The notes under the pieces are model-generated. The model was not told the origin of the DNA and did no database searches. It saw only the letters and a list, made by a program, of their open reading frames with translations. DNA of 64,000 nucleotides from assembly GCA_026129905.1 (NCBI GenBank), contig JAHCHE010000028.1, positions 1 through 64,000 on the forward strand, given 5' to 3'. This DNA is from Bryobacteraceae bacterium (lineage in GTDB: Bacteria; Acidobacteriota; Terriglobia; Bryobacterales; Bryobacteraceae). Shown one piece after another: positions 19,120 to 27,820 of this stretch. Positions within the stretch are counted from its first letter, which is position 1. Every line of letters begins with the position of its first letter. The translations under genes and the position numbers were made by a program.

Positions 19120-20088
19120 TCAGGGCTTCAACAGGAGCTTTCCCGTAGTCTTGCGGGCCTCGAGGTCGATGTGCGCCTGCGAGGCCTCGGTCAAGGCGTA
19201 GGCGCGGTGAACATGCACCGAGAGCTTCCCTTCGGCCACCCATCCTAAGACATCGCCAGCACGTTGGAGGAGTTCTTCGCGCGTCGAGGAGTAATGCGCC
19301 AGCGTCGGGCGGGTGAGGAAGAGCGACCCTTTCTGGCTCAGAACCAGCGGCGAGAGCGGGGGAACCGGACCGCTGGCATTTCCAAACGTTACCATCACGC
19401 CTCGGGGGCGTAACGAATCGAGGCTCTTTTCGAACGTCGAAGCTCCGACAGAGTCGTAGACAACGTCGACGCCTCGACCGCCGGTCAGCCGGCGGGTCTC
19501 GGATTGAAAATCCTGCTTGGTGTAGAGAATCACCTCGTCGCAGCCGGCTTGGGAGGCGAGGACAGCCTTTGCCTCCGTTGAGGTGGTGCCGATGACGCGG
19601 GCGCCCAGCATTCTAGCCATTTGCACGATGAGGAGGCCGGCGCCGCCGGCGGCGGCGTGAACAAGCGCGATATCGCCCTGTTTCAGGGGGTAGGTGGAAT
19701 GGGTGAGGTAGTGAGCGGTCATGCCCTGTAGCATGCTGGCGGCCGCGAGATCGAAGGAGAGGGCTTCGGGGACAACGACCAGGTTACGGGAAGGCACGAG
19801 GGCATATTCGGCGTAAGCTCCGCGAGTCATGGCATAGGCGACCCGGTCACCAGGGACAACTTCGGAAACCGAGGGTCCGACGGCGGCGACGACTCCGGCG
19901 GCTTCCATCCCGGGGATGAGGGGCGGCTGAACGTGGTAGAGGCCGGTGCGGTGATAGATGTCGATGAAATTGACGCCAATGGACTTAATGGAGACGAGCG
20001 CTTCGCCGGGACCGGGGGCGGGAGCGTCAACCTCCTGATAGTGGAGCTGTTCGGGCCCTCCATGTTGATGAACCACAACCGCTTTCAT
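19120..20088 (-). CDS. NADPH:quinone oxidoreductase (zinc-independent MDR family)
   Basis: A 322-residue medium-chain dehydrogenase of the quinone oxidoreductase type. It begins MKAVVVHQHGGPEQLHY. The Rossmann nucleotide-binding motif is VHAAAGGAGLLIVQMARM (about residue 145), and GVDVVYDSVGASTFEKSL follows. The zinc ligands of alcohol dehydrogenases are missing, as expected for QOR. It reduces quinones or enones with NADPH. It overlaps the start-side neighbour by four bases, so it is the last gene of the minus-strand ilv group. Confidence 0.83.
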   Translation of the reverse strand: MKAVVVHQHGGPEQLHYQEVDAPAPGPGEALVSIKSIGVNFIDIYHRTGLYHVQPPLIPGMEAAGVVAAVGPSVSEVVPGDRVAYAMTRGAYAEYALVPSRNLVVVPEALSFDLAAASMLQGMTAHYLTHSTYPLKQGDIALVHAAAGGAGLLIVQMARMLGARVIGTTSTEAKAVLASQAGCDEVILYTKQDFQSETRRLTGGRGVDVVYDSVGASTFEKSLDSLRPRGVMVTFGNASGPVPPLSPLVLSQKGSLFLTRPTLAHYSSTREELLQRAGDVLGWVAEGKLSVHVHRAYALTEASQAHIDLEARKTTGKLLLKP

Positions 20089-20639
20089 GTTGTTGAAGCC
20101 TTTCTTCTTCGCAGATGGACAATTGCAGTATAGAGCAGCAAGTAAACGAACGTGAACGGAAACAGGAAAAGGCGCGCAACGGATGAAACCACTCCGGCGC
20201 CGGTGAAGCCCGCGCGGAAGAGAGCGACGTGGAGGGCGATGCGCCAGTTGGAGTAGTCGAGCCAGAAGTAGTCCACATTCTCGTTAACGATGAGGATTTT
20301 GGCGGGCAGGCGGAAGGCCATCATCCATTTCCAACGAGTCATGATCGGCTCGCCGGAGCAGAGGATGACGGCGACGACGTACGCATTGGCGTCGAGTTGA
20401 CGATAGAGCCGCCGCCTGGACCTGCGGCCGGGGTAGTCGGTGACGCGGTAGACCTGCCCGGCGAAACGGGGGAAGGTTGAAGGGACGCCGGGGTAGCAGG
20501 TGAGGAGGTCGACGCGGGCGGAAGGGGCGAGCTTGTGGCGCAGCTTGGGGATGAGCGTTTCCATCAGCGCGCGGGCGCCGCTCTCAATCAACAGGACGCC
20601 GGTGAAATCGGGGACGCGGCGGCGGAAGAAATAGCGCAT
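20085..20639 (-). CDS. Conserved hypothetical protein with C-terminal membrane segment
   Basis: A 184-residue protein I do not recognise. The first half (TGVLLIESGARALMETLIP, VDLLTCYPG) suggests an alpha/beta nucleotide- or sugar-binding fold reminiscent of the start of GT-B glycosyltransferases, though this is only an impression. It ends with a hydrophobic segment (VARLFLFPFTFVYLLLYTAI) followed by an Arg/Lys-rich tail, consistent with one or two membrane passes with the tail inside. It lies 22 bases after cimA and overlaps the next gene by four bases. Confidence 0.6.
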   Translation of the reverse strand: MRYFFRRRVPDFTGVLLIESGARALMETLIPKLRHKLAPSARVDLLTCYPGVPSTFPRFAGQVYRVTDYPGRRSRRRLYRQLDANAYVVAVILCSGEPIMTRWKWMMAFRLPAKILIVNENVDYFWLDYSNWRIALHVALFRAGFTGAGVVSSVARLFLFPFTFVYLLLYTAIVHLRRRKASTT

Positions 20640-20661
20640 TGTCGGCGGAGAGAATGATAAC

Positions 20662-22272
20662 TCAGACTCCCCAGCAGTAGTCTTCGACGGCTTTGGCGAT
20701 ATTCTCGTCCCTTTCCAGCAGTCGCATCAACTCGAGCCGGATGGCGTCGGTGAGGGCGAACCAACTCGCTTCAATCACGTTGTCGGACACGCCGACGGTG
20801 GTCCAGCTTCGCTTGTGATCGGTCCACTCGACAAGTACGCGGACCTTGGCGGCGGTGCCTTTCTTGCTGTCGAGGACGCGGACTTTGTAGTCGACGAGGC
20901 GAACGTCCTTGATGCTGGGATAGAGGGAGGAGAGGCACTGGCGGAGGCAGAGATCGAGCGCGTGGACGGGACCGTGGCCGGAGGCGGTGGCGGAATGCAC
21001 GCCGTCCTGTGCTTTGAGCGTGACGGTCGCGGTGGAGTGGGAACCACGCTGCGGGCTCATCTTGGTGGCGACCTCGAAGCTGACAAGCTCGAACGGCTGG
21101 AGGCCGGGGTGGAGGGCTTCGCGGACGAGAAGTTCAAAGGTGCCTTCGGCGGCTTCGAGTTCGTAACCCTGAAATTCGAGGTGCTTGATGCGTTCGAGCA
21201 GTTCGCGGCGAGTTTCGTCGGTAAGGCGATCTTCGAGGCCGTGTTCCTTGAGCTTGTAAAGGATGTTACCGCGGCCGGAGAGGTCGCTGAGGAGCACGCG
21301 CTGGCGGTTGCCGACCAGTTCGGGGCGGATGTGCTCGTAGGTGGCGGAATCGCGCAGGACGGCGCTGACGTGGACGCCGCCCTTGTGGGCGAAGGCGCTG
21401 CGGCCGACGTAAGGCTGCTCGTTACGCAAGGGGAGGTTGGCGAGTTCGGCGATCAAGCGGGCGACGGCGGCGAGGCTGGCGAGTTTCTCGCGCCCGACGG
21501 TGGTATGACCGAGCTTAAGTTCGAGGTTGGCGATGACGGAGGCGAGATTCGCGTTGCCGCAACGTTCGCCGTAGCCGTTGAGGCAGCCCTGGACATGGGT
21601 AGCGCCCTGCTCGACGGCAACGATGGCGTTGGCAACGCCGACATCGGAGTCGTTGTGCGGATGGATGCCGATGACGCCGTCGAAGCGGCGCCGGACTTCC
21701 GCCACAACCTCGGCTACGCGGGTGGGCATGGCGCCGCCATTGGTGTCGCAGAGGCAGAGGACATCGGCGCCGCCTTTGACGGCGGCTTCGAGAGTGCGGA
21801 GGGCGAACGAGGCGTTGGAGTTGTAGCCGTCGAAGAAGTGTTCGGCGTCGTAGATGACTTCCTTGCCGTGGTCTTTCAGGAACTTGACCGTATCAAGGAT
21901 GAGCTCGAGATTCTGCTCCTCGGTGATACGGAGGGCGCGCTGGGTGTGGAGATCCCAGCTCTTGCCGAAGACGGAGATGACGGGCGTTCCGGCTTCGACG
22001 AGGCTGAGGACGCTGGGGTCGCGATCGACCGGATACTTGGCCATGCGGGTGGCGCCGAAGGCGGTGATGCGGGCGTGCTTGAAGCGCATGCCCCGGGCGC
22101 GGGCGAAGAACTCCTTGTCCTTGGGGTTAGAGCCGGGCCAGCCACCCTCGATATAGTCGATGCCCAGTTCGTCGAGCTTCTGGGCGATGACAAGCTTGTC
22201 CTCGACGGTGAAACTGACGGCTTCGCCCTGCGTGCCATCACGGAGCGTGGTATCGAAGGTGTAGATCCTCAT
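20662..22272 (-). CDS. cimA: (R)-citramalate synthase
   Basis: A 536-residue protein of the HMGL-like family. The start is placed at 22272 (MRIYTFDTTLRDGTQGEAVS), where homology begins; the frame is open a further 63 codons upstream without coding character. TTLRDGTQ carries the catalytic Arg-Asp, and IGIHPHNDSDVGVANA has the metal-binding His-x-His. The C-terminal 150 residues are the LeuA-type allosteric domain. It condenses pyruvate and acetyl-CoA to citramalate, giving a threonine-independent route to isoleucine. Its place after ilvBNC supports this over isopropylmalate or homocitrate synthase. Confidence 0.85.
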   Translation of the reverse strand: MRIYTFDTTLRDGTQGEAVSFTVEDKLVIAQKLDELGIDYIEGGWPGSNPKDKEFFARARGMRFKHARITAFGATRMAKYPVDRDPSVLSLVEAGTPVISVFGKSWDLHTQRALRITEEQNLELILDTVKFLKDHGKEVIYDAEHFFDGYNSNASFALRTLEAAVKGGADVLCLCDTNGGAMPTRVAEVVAEVRRRFDGVIGIHPHNDSDVGVANAIVAVEQGATHVQGCLNGYGERCGNANLASVIANLELKLGHTTVGREKLASLAAVARLIAELANLPLRNEQPYVGRSAFAHKGGVHVSAVLRDSATYEHIRPELVGNRQRVLLSDLSGRGNILYKLKEHGLEDRLTDETRRELLERIKHLEFQGYELEAAEGTFELLVREALHPGLQPFELVSFEVATKMSPQRGSHSTATVTLKAQDGVHSATASGHGPVHALDLCLRQCLSSLYPSIKDVRLVDYKVRVLDSKKGTAAKVRVLVEWTDHKRSWTTVGVSDNVIEASWFALTDAIRLELMRLLERDENIAKAVEDYCWGV

Positions 22273-22310
22273 ATAGGGAATCGTTGTCGATGGGGCGGCG
22301 GTGACGCGCG

Positions 22311-23330
22311 CTACTGCACGGGCACCCCGATCTCCTTCTTCCTTTTGAGAAATGTCATCATTTCGCGAAGTTCCGAGCCGACGCGCTCGATGGGGAGGCC
22401 GGCACCGGATTGGCGCATGGCAAGGAAGTTCCTGCGTCCGGTCTTGTTTTCGTCGATCCATTCCCTGGCGAACTTGCCGGACTGGATTTCGCCGAGAATC
22501 TCTTTCATGCGGGCGCGGGTCTGCTGATCGACGATGCGAGGGCCGCGCGTGTAATCGCCGTACTCAGCGGTGTCGGAGACGGAGAAGCGCATGTAAGAGA
22601 GGCCGCCTTCGTAGATCAGGTCGACGATGAGCTTGAGTTCGTGAAGGCATTCGAAGTAGGCGATCTCCGGCGCGTAGCCGGCCTCGACCAGCGTTTCGAA
22701 GCCAGCGCGGATGAGTTCGGAACATCCGCCGCAGAGGACGGCCTGCTCGCCGAACAGGTCACTCTCGGTTTCTTCGCGGAAGTCGGTCTCGATGACGCCG
22801 GCTTTGAGGCATCCAAGGGCGAGGGCGTAGGCGAGGGCGCGCTTGAGAGCCTTGCCGGACGCATCCTGGTGGATGGCGACGAGGGCGGGGACGCCGACGT
22901 CCTCGACGAAAAGTTCGCGGACGCGGTGACCGGGCGCCTTAGGAGCGATCATCGAGACGTCAACCTCGGGAGGCGGGACTATCTGCTTGAAGTGGATGTT
23001 GAAGCCGTGGGCGAACATAAGGGTTTTGCCGGGCCCGAGGTTGGGGGCGATGTCGTGTTCGTAGACGGCAGGCTGGACGTGGTCAGGGACCAGGAGCATA
23101 ATGATCCCGGCGGCGGCGGCCGCGTCGAATGCGGTCATGACGCGGAGCCCCGCGGCTTCGGCCTTCTTCCAGTTGTCGCTGCCTTGGCGGGCGCCGACGA
23201 CGACGTCGAGGCCCGAGTCGCGCAGGTTGAGCGAGTGGGCGTGTCCCTGGCTCCCGTAGCCGATGATGGCGATCGCGACTCCGCCGAGGTCGGCGAGGCT
23301 GCCGTCGCTCTCGTAATATCGGTTAGGCAT
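22311..23330 (-). CDS. ilvC: Ketol-acid reductoisomerase
   Basis: A 339-residue class I enzyme of the branched-chain pathway. [19 protein letters not shown] is the NADPH-binding loop, [13 protein letters not shown] and the later [16 protein letters not shown] carry the Mg-binding Asp/Glu residues, and [13 protein letters not shown] is the C-terminal signature. It converts acetolactate or acetohydroxybutyrate to the dihydroxy acid. It overlaps ilvN by eight bases, indicating translational coupling. Confidence 0.95.
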   Translation of the reverse strand: MPNRYYESDGSLADLGGVAIAIIGYGSQGHAHSLNLRDSGLDVVVGARQGSDNWKKAEAAGLRVMTAFDAAAAAGIIMLLVPDHVQPAVYEHDIAPNLGPGKTLMFAHGFNIHFKQIVPPPEVDVSMIAPKAPGHRVRELFVEDVGVPALVAIHQDASGKALKRALAYALALGCLKAGVIETDFREETESDLFGEQAVLCGGCSELIRAGFETLVEAGYAPEIAYFECLHELKLIVDLIYEGGLSYMRFSVSDTAEYGDYTRGPRIVDQQTRARMKEILGEIQSGKFAREWIDENKTGRRNFLAMRQSGAGLPIERVGSELREMMTFLKRKKEIGVPVQ

Positions 23331-23880
23331 TCAGGACTCCTTTGGCCAAGTGATCGCCGACGTAGTTGTCCAATTTGGGGATGGGGGCCGAGAGGCGAAG
23401 CTTCCGGGGCTCGAGGCAGACGGCTACCATGCCGGAGCGAGTGACTTCGATGTCGCCGTAGGCGCGCATAACGTCGACAAACTCGTCGAGCTTCTCGGGC
23501 TCTCCGGTGGCCTCGACGGCGAAGCCGTCGACGGAGGAGTCGACGACGCGGGCGCCGAAAATCTCAGCCTCCTTGAGGATGGCCGGGCGGGCTTCCAAGG
23601 GGGCGCGAACGCGCATGAGGAGCATTTCGCGGGCAACAGCGGCGTTTTCGGTGAGGTCAATCGCCTGGAGCACGTTGATGAGCTTGTTCATCTGCTTGAT
23701 CACCTGCTGGCGCAGCGTGGGATCGACATCAACGGCGATGGTCATCCGGGAGAGTTCCGGATCGAGCGTGCGGGCCACGGTGAGGCTCTCGATGTTATAG
23801 CCACGCGCGGTGAGCACGCCGGTAATTCTCATGAGGGCTCCGGGTTTGTTTTCCACGAGCAAAGAGATTATCTGTAACAT
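23323..23880 (-). CDS. ilvN: Acetolactate synthase small (regulatory) subunit
   Basis: A 185-residue regulatory subunit. The N-terminal ACT domain starts [32 protein letters not shown], which in this family binds valine for feedback inhibition. The second half is the ALS small-subunit C-terminal domain. The length is typical of IlvH/IlvN proteins. It lies 19 bases downstream of ilvB and overlaps ilvC, and works as a complex with IlvB. Confidence 0.93.
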   Translation of the reverse strand: MLQIISLLVENKPGALMRITGVLTARGYNIESLTVARTLDPELSRMTIAVDVDPTLRQQVIKQMNKLINVLQAIDLTENAAVAREMLLMRVRAPLEARPAILKEAEIFGARVVDSSVDGFAVEATGEPEKLDEFVDVMRAYGDIEVTRSGMVAVCLEPRKLRLSAPIPKLDNYVGDHLAKGVLNA

Positions 23881-23899
23881 GAGCGCTAATATCCTCGAT

Positions 23900-25627
23900 T
23901 CAGGAGACGGCGACTGGCTGGGGAGGTCCTAGGATCATTTCGCTGATGGCTCCTCCAGCCGGAACCATTGGGTAGACATTTTCGTCTGGGCAGACTTTGA
24001 TATTCAACAGATAGGGCGCCGGTTCGGCGACCGCTTCTTCGAGGGCCGATTGCAGATCGGCGGGCGATTCGACGGTGCGACCGGTGAAGCCATAGGCGCC
24101 GGCGAGTTTCTCGGCATCGGGGAAGGAATCGAGCGTGACGGCGCAGAGGCGGTTATTGTAGAACAACTCCTGCCACTGGCGGACCATACCAAGGTAGCCG
24201 TTGTTGACCACGACAATCTTGATGGGGAGGCCGTTGGTCACGACGGTGGAGAGTTCGGGCAGGGCCATCTGAAAGCCCCCGTCGCCGACGAGGGCGAACA
24301 CCAGCTTATTGGGGCAGGCGAACTGAGCGCCGATAGCGGCCGGCAATCCGAAGCCCATCGAGCCGAGGCCGCCGGAGTTGATCCACAACCGGGGACCGTT
24401 GAAGCGGATGAACTGCGCGGCCCACATCTGGTGCTGGCCGACGTCGGCGCAGACGATGGCGTTGCCGCCGGAAATGCGGTCGACCTCCTTCATCACGTGC
24501 TGCGGTTTGATTTCCGAGGTGGAGATCTCCGGGGTGAGCGGGTGCTCGGTCTGCCAGTCGCGAATCTGACGCCACCAATCGCGGCGCGCTTCGGCGCTGC
24601 GGGAGGAATACTGGGGCGAGAGTTCCTCGAGCGCTTTAACGAGGCGCACGAGCACGCGTTTGGCATCGCCGACGATGGGCAGATCGGCCACCCGGTTCTT
24701 GCCGATTTCCGACGGGTCGATGTCCACGTGAACGACCTTGGCGTGCGGGGCGAAGGCGGACAGGCGCCCCGTGACGCGGTCGTCGAAACGGGTCCCGACG
24801 GCTATCAGGAGATCGCTGTGGGTCAAACCCATGTTGGCGGCGTAGCTGCCGTGCATGCCGGGCATGCTCACGAAATTGGGATGCGAGGACGGCAGACCGC
24901 CAAGTCCCATGAGAGTGCAGACGGCGGGCGTATCGAGCAACTCGACGAGGCGACGAAGCTCGTTATGGGCGTTCGAAGAGACGATTCCGCCTCCGGCATA
25001 GACAAGCGGGCGCTGCGCTTCCCACATCATCTGCGCGGCGCGGCGAATCTGGCCGGCATGGCCGTCGGCGTACACCTTATAGCCGGGCAGGTGGATGGAA
25101 CTGACCGGGGCGTAGTGGGTCTGGCCTTGAAGAATGTCTTTGGGCAGATCGACCAGAACGGGACCGGGCCGGCCAGTGGCGGCAAGATAGAAAGCCTCGT
25201 GGATGACGCGTGGCAGGTCCGCGAGGGTCTTGACCAGGAAGTTGTGCTTGGTGCAAGAGCGGGTAATGCCAAAGGTGTCGGCTTCCTGGAACGCGTCGCT
25301 ACCGATGAGGCGGGTGGGGACTTGGCCGGTGATGGCGACGACGGGTGTGGAGTCCATCAGCGCATTAACCAAACCGGTAGTGAGGTTGGTGGCGCCGGGG
25401 CCGGAGGTTGCCATGCAGACGCCGACCTTGCCGGTGGCCATGGAATAGCCGGAGGCCGCGAAACAGGCGTTCTCTTCGTGCCTAACCAACACGTGGCGCA
25501 TGGGGTGTTCGTACATGGCGTCGTACAGGGGAAGCATGACGCCGCCGGGGTAGCCGAAGACGCATTCGACGCCCTCTCGGACGAGGCACTCCAAAAGAAT
25601 CTGTGAGCCGCTCATCAGGTTCGACAT
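23900..25627 (-). CDS. ilvB: Acetolactate synthase large (catalytic) subunit
   Basis: A 575-residue ThDP-dependent enzyme. The start is placed at 25627 (MSNLMSGSQILLECL) after a GGAGAG ribosome binding site. Upstream in-frame codons run through the terminator hairpin and are not coding. FGYPGGVMLPLYD and RHEENACFAASGYSMATG contain the catalytic Glu region. VGDGGFQMALPELSTVVTNG with VVNNGYLGMVRQWQ is the ThDP/Mg motif. It forms acetolactate from two pyruvates or acetohydroxybutyrate from pyruvate plus 2-oxobutyrate. First gene of ilvBNC-cimA and preceded by an attenuator-like leader. Confidence 0.94.
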   Translation of the reverse strand: MSNLMSGSQILLECLVREGVECVFGYPGGVMLPLYDAMYEHPMRHVLVRHEENACFAASGYSMATGKVGVCMATSGPGATNLTTGLVNALMDSTPVVAITGQVPTRLIGSDAFQEADTFGITRSCTKHNFLVKTLADLPRVIHEAFYLAATGRPGPVLVDLPKDILQGQTHYAPVSSIHLPGYKVYADGHAGQIRRAAQMMWEAQRPLVYAGGGIVSSNAHNELRRLVELLDTPAVCTLMGLGGLPSSHPNFVSMPGMHGSYAANMGLTHSDLLIAVGTRFDDRVTGRLSAFAPHAKVVHVDIDPSEIGKNRVADLPIVGDAKRVLVRLVKALEELSPQYSSRSAEARRDWWRQIRDWQTEHPLTPEISTSEIKPQHVMKEVDRISGGNAIVCADVGQHQMWAAQFIRFNGPRLWINSGGLGSMGFGLPAAIGAQFACPNKLVFALVGDGGFQMALPELSTVVTNGLPIKIVVVNNGYLGMVRQWQELFYNNRLCAVTLDSFPDAEKLAGAYGFTGRTVESPADLQSALEEAVAEPAPYLLNIKVCPDENVYPMVPAGGAISEMILGPPQPVAVS

Positions 25628-25696
25628 AACCAAAATCTCTCCGTGATTCTGCAAATACCCTCGCAACCTTTCAGGGACCGGGAAGGCCTGGAAACT

Positions 25697-25740
25697 AAAA
25701 AAGGCCACCGGCTGAGCTTCCCGCCCCGCCCGGTGACCTT
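25697..25740 (-). terminator. Intrinsic terminator in the ilvB leader (attenuator)
   Basis: On the minus strand an 11-base-pair stem (25730-25740 with 25701-25711, one G-U pair) closes an 18-base loop and is followed by six U residues (25697-25702). It lies about 70 bases before the ilvB start and 24 bases after the stop of the leader peptide, the position expected for an attenuator. Confidence 0.8.
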
Positions 25741-25764
25741 CGGCTTAGCGCCCGAATGGCCCGC

Positions 25765-25884
25765 TCAAGCGGGGCCGCCTACGATGACCTCAATAATAAG
25801 GCTGGTTGGAGCGACGAAAGCGAGGATGTAGCGGGGATGGCGAGGCCTTTCGGTTCCGCTGGAGCAGCTACGCTCGGCCACCAT
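25765..25884 (-). CDS. Putative ilv leader peptide
   Basis: A small frame of about 39 codons ends just before the terminator and its last codons read LIIEVIVGGPA. It is thus enriched in leucine, isoleucine and valine, the products of the downstream operon. Ribosome stalling at these codons would favour an antiterminator. A short hairpin (CCCGC-TTGA-GCGGG) overlaps its stop codon and could serve as the pause structure. The start is uncertain: ATG 25884 is chosen because a possible promoter lies just upstream, while an in-frame ATG at 25947 also exists. Confidence 0.5.
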   Translation of the reverse strand: MVAERSCSSGTERPRHPRYILAFVAPTSLIIEVIVGGPA

Positions 25885-25897
25885 CTCCACGAAAACC

Positions 25898-25926
25898 AGC
25901 TTAGCGCAAGCGCCGGACAAATGCAA
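25898..25926 (-). promoter_or_regulatory. Possible promoter for the ilv operon
   Basis: On the minus strand TTGCAT (25921-25926), a 17-base spacer and TAAGCT (25898-25903). The predicted start of transcription falls only a few bases before the putative leader-peptide ATG at 25884. The remaining 280 bases up to the phage-like cluster show no recognisable gene. Confidence 0.3.
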
Positions 25927-26209
25927 GCGCAAATTTCCATTAATCATCTTGATGCATGTATTAGGGATGTCCTTTCTTTTACTTGCGACACCGCTGGGGA
26001 TGGAAGGGCAGGACGAGCGAGGAGCAGAAAACGGCAGTCACAGGCAATTCAAAAAGTTAAGTCTATTTCCAGCAATAAGTTGCAGTCCGCCTTTTGCGAG
26101 TGGGCAAACAGGAGGTGATACTCTCGTTACCAGTGAGGGGATCTGCCCGCCAAACCTCGGGCGGACGGATAGGCGATGGGCCGACCTGGTTTTAAGAGGA
26201 AAGAATCAG

Positions 26210-26524
26210 ATGGGCGGACAACGGCAGGGCAAGGGACGCACGGATTCGAAGCGGGTGAAGGCTCATACGCGCCCAAGCAAGCGGGAGGGGGAAATCAACG
26301 GAGAAGACATCGAGCCGCAAGATTGGCTGCGGAAGAAGAGCAACGTCATTGACGAGATTCTCGCGTCGATCGAGGCGCAACTGACGGAGAAGGATTTTAA
26401 GGCGACGATCGGCGACTTCATACGTCTGTTTCAACTCCGCAAGGAGATGGAAGACGAGAGACCACGGGAGATAACGGTGTCATGGCGAGAATCGTGCGGG
26501 ACGGAAGATGCACCTGCTACATAG
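26210..26524 (+). CDS. Putative small terminase subunit (first gene of phage-like cluster)
   Basis: A 104-residue, highly charged protein starting at the ATG at 26210 with an AGAGGA ribosome binding site eight bases upstream. The N-terminal 40 residues are basic and probably disordered. A helical stretch (IDEILASIEAQL) and LRKEMEDERPREITVSW follow, the latter ending recalling small proteins that precede TerL in other phages. No helix-turn-helix is evident. It overlaps the large terminase gene by 43 bases. The TerS assignment rests on position and size. Confidence 0.45.
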   Translation: MGGQRQGKGRTDSKRVKAHTRPSKREGEINGEDIEPQDWLRKKSNVIDEILASIEAQLTEKDFKATIGDFIRLFQLRKEMEDERPREITVSWRESCGTEDAPAT

Positions 26525-27795
26525 ACTACGCGGCCTTACCGTCGCAAGCGCGATTTCACGCGTCGCGGGCGCGATTCAAGGGTTTTTCAGGGCCGATCGG
26601 AAGCGGAAAGAGCCAGGCGCTTTGCCAGGAAGCGATCAAGCTGAGTTACATCAACGCTGGCAGGTCGGGACTTATCGGGGCGCCGACATACCCGATGCTG
26701 CGCGACGCGACGCAAGCGGCGCTGCTGGAGGCGCTGGAGAGCAACGGCATTCCGTACGAGCTGAACAAATCGGAGAACATCCTGACGATGCGGGACACGG
26801 GATCGCGGATTCTGTTCCGTTCGATGGAGGAATACGAACGCTTGCGGGGGACGAACCTGGCGTGGTTCGGGATTGACGAGCTGACCTACACGCACGAAGA
26901 GGCATGGCTGCGCCTGGAAGGGCGGCTGAGAGATCCGCATGCGCTGCGGCTGAGCGGGTTCGCGGTGTGGACGCCAAAGGGGCAGGACTGGGTGTACAAG
27001 CGGTTCCTGGCGCAGGCAATCGACGGGTACGAGACGATCATTGCGCGGCCGATGGAGAACCGGCACATTCTCAGCAAGGTTCCGGACTTTTATGAGCGGC
27101 TGAGAAACAGCTATGACGACAAATTCTTCCGGCAGGAGGTTCTGGGGGAATATCTGAATCTCCACGACGGGCGGGTGTACCACGCGTTCGAGCGGCAATC
27201 GCAGGTGAAGGAACACGAGGTGGATATTTCGGAGAAGCTGCTGTGGGCGCTGGATTTCAACGTGGATCCGATGAGCAGCGTGATCGCGCAGCGAAGCGGG
27301 GATACGGTAGCGGTTCTGGACGAAATTGTGCTCTCGCGAGCCAGTACGTGGGACGCCTGCGAGGAGTTTCTGAATCGATATCCATGCCATGCGAAGGGCG
27401 TAACGATCTATGGAGACGCATCGGGGGGGAACGCCAAGACATCGGGACTGAGCGACGTCGAGGCCGTGAAGCAGTTCATGATCCGGAAGGGATATCGACA
27501 AGCAACGTTCCGATTTGCGAAGTCGAATCCCCCCGTGAGGGACCGCATCGGGCTGGTGAACGGCATGCTGCGAAACGCGGCGGGCGACATTCGCTTGTAC
27601 ATAAGCGGGAAGTGCGCGGAACTGATCAAGGACTTCGAAGAAGTGTCGTACAAAGCGGGGAGCAGCCTGGTGGACAAAGACCGCGACCCGCAGCGGACGC
27701 ACGTATCCGACGCGCTGGGATATCTGCTGTGGCAGGAATTCGGCGAGCCCAGAGGCCCAACCGGCGAACAGAGGAAACCGCTATTTATCCGGTAG
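26482..27795 (+). CDS. terL: Terminase large subunit
   Basis: A 437-residue DNA-packaging motor. The ATPase domain has Walker A GPIGSGKS at residues 37-44 and Walker B AWFGIDEL near residue 130. The C-terminal RNase H-like nuclease has acidic residues in LDFNVDP (about 257), YGDASGG (about 310) and HVSDALGY (about 406), matching the Terminase_6C pattern. It cuts concatemeric DNA and pumps it into the procapsid through the portal. All key motifs are intact, arguing against a long-dead prophage. Whether packaging is headful or site-specific cannot be told. Confidence 0.9.
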   Translation: MARIVRDGRCTCYIDYAALPSQARFHASRARFKGFSGPIGSGKSQALCQEAIKLSYINAGRSGLIGAPTYPMLRDATQAALLEALESNGIPYELNKSENILTMRDTGSRILFRSMEEYERLRGTNLAWFGIDELTYTHEEAWLRLEGRLRDPHALRLSGFAVWTPKGQDWVYKRFLAQAIDGYETIIARPMENRHILSKVPDFYERLRNSYDDKFFRQEVLGEYLNLHDGRVYHAFERQSQVKEHEVDISEKLLWALDFNVDPMSSVIAQRSGDTVAVLDEIVLSRASTWDACEEFLNRYPCHAKGVTIYGDASGGNAKTSGLSDVEAVKQFMIRKGYRQATFRFAKSNPPVRDRIGLVNGMLRNAAGDIRLYISGKCAELIKDFEEVSYKAGSSLVDKDRDPQRTHVSDALGYLLWQEFGEPRGPTGEQRKPLFIR

Positions 27796-27820
27796 GAAAA
27801 GGGCAAAGGAGAGTGGAAAG

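Noticed and set aside
18512-19243. 243-codon minus-strand frame covering erpA
   Set aside because: Antisense to the well supported ErpA-type gene and contains the purine-rich repeat in translation.
20815-22527. 570-codon plus-strand frame opposite cimA
   Set aside because: A Gly/Ala/Glu/Asp-rich shadow of cimA with no family motif.
25949-26209. Upstream extension of the first phage-cluster gene
   Set aside because: Base composition and residue pattern are not coding-like, and a ribosome binding site precedes ATG 26210.
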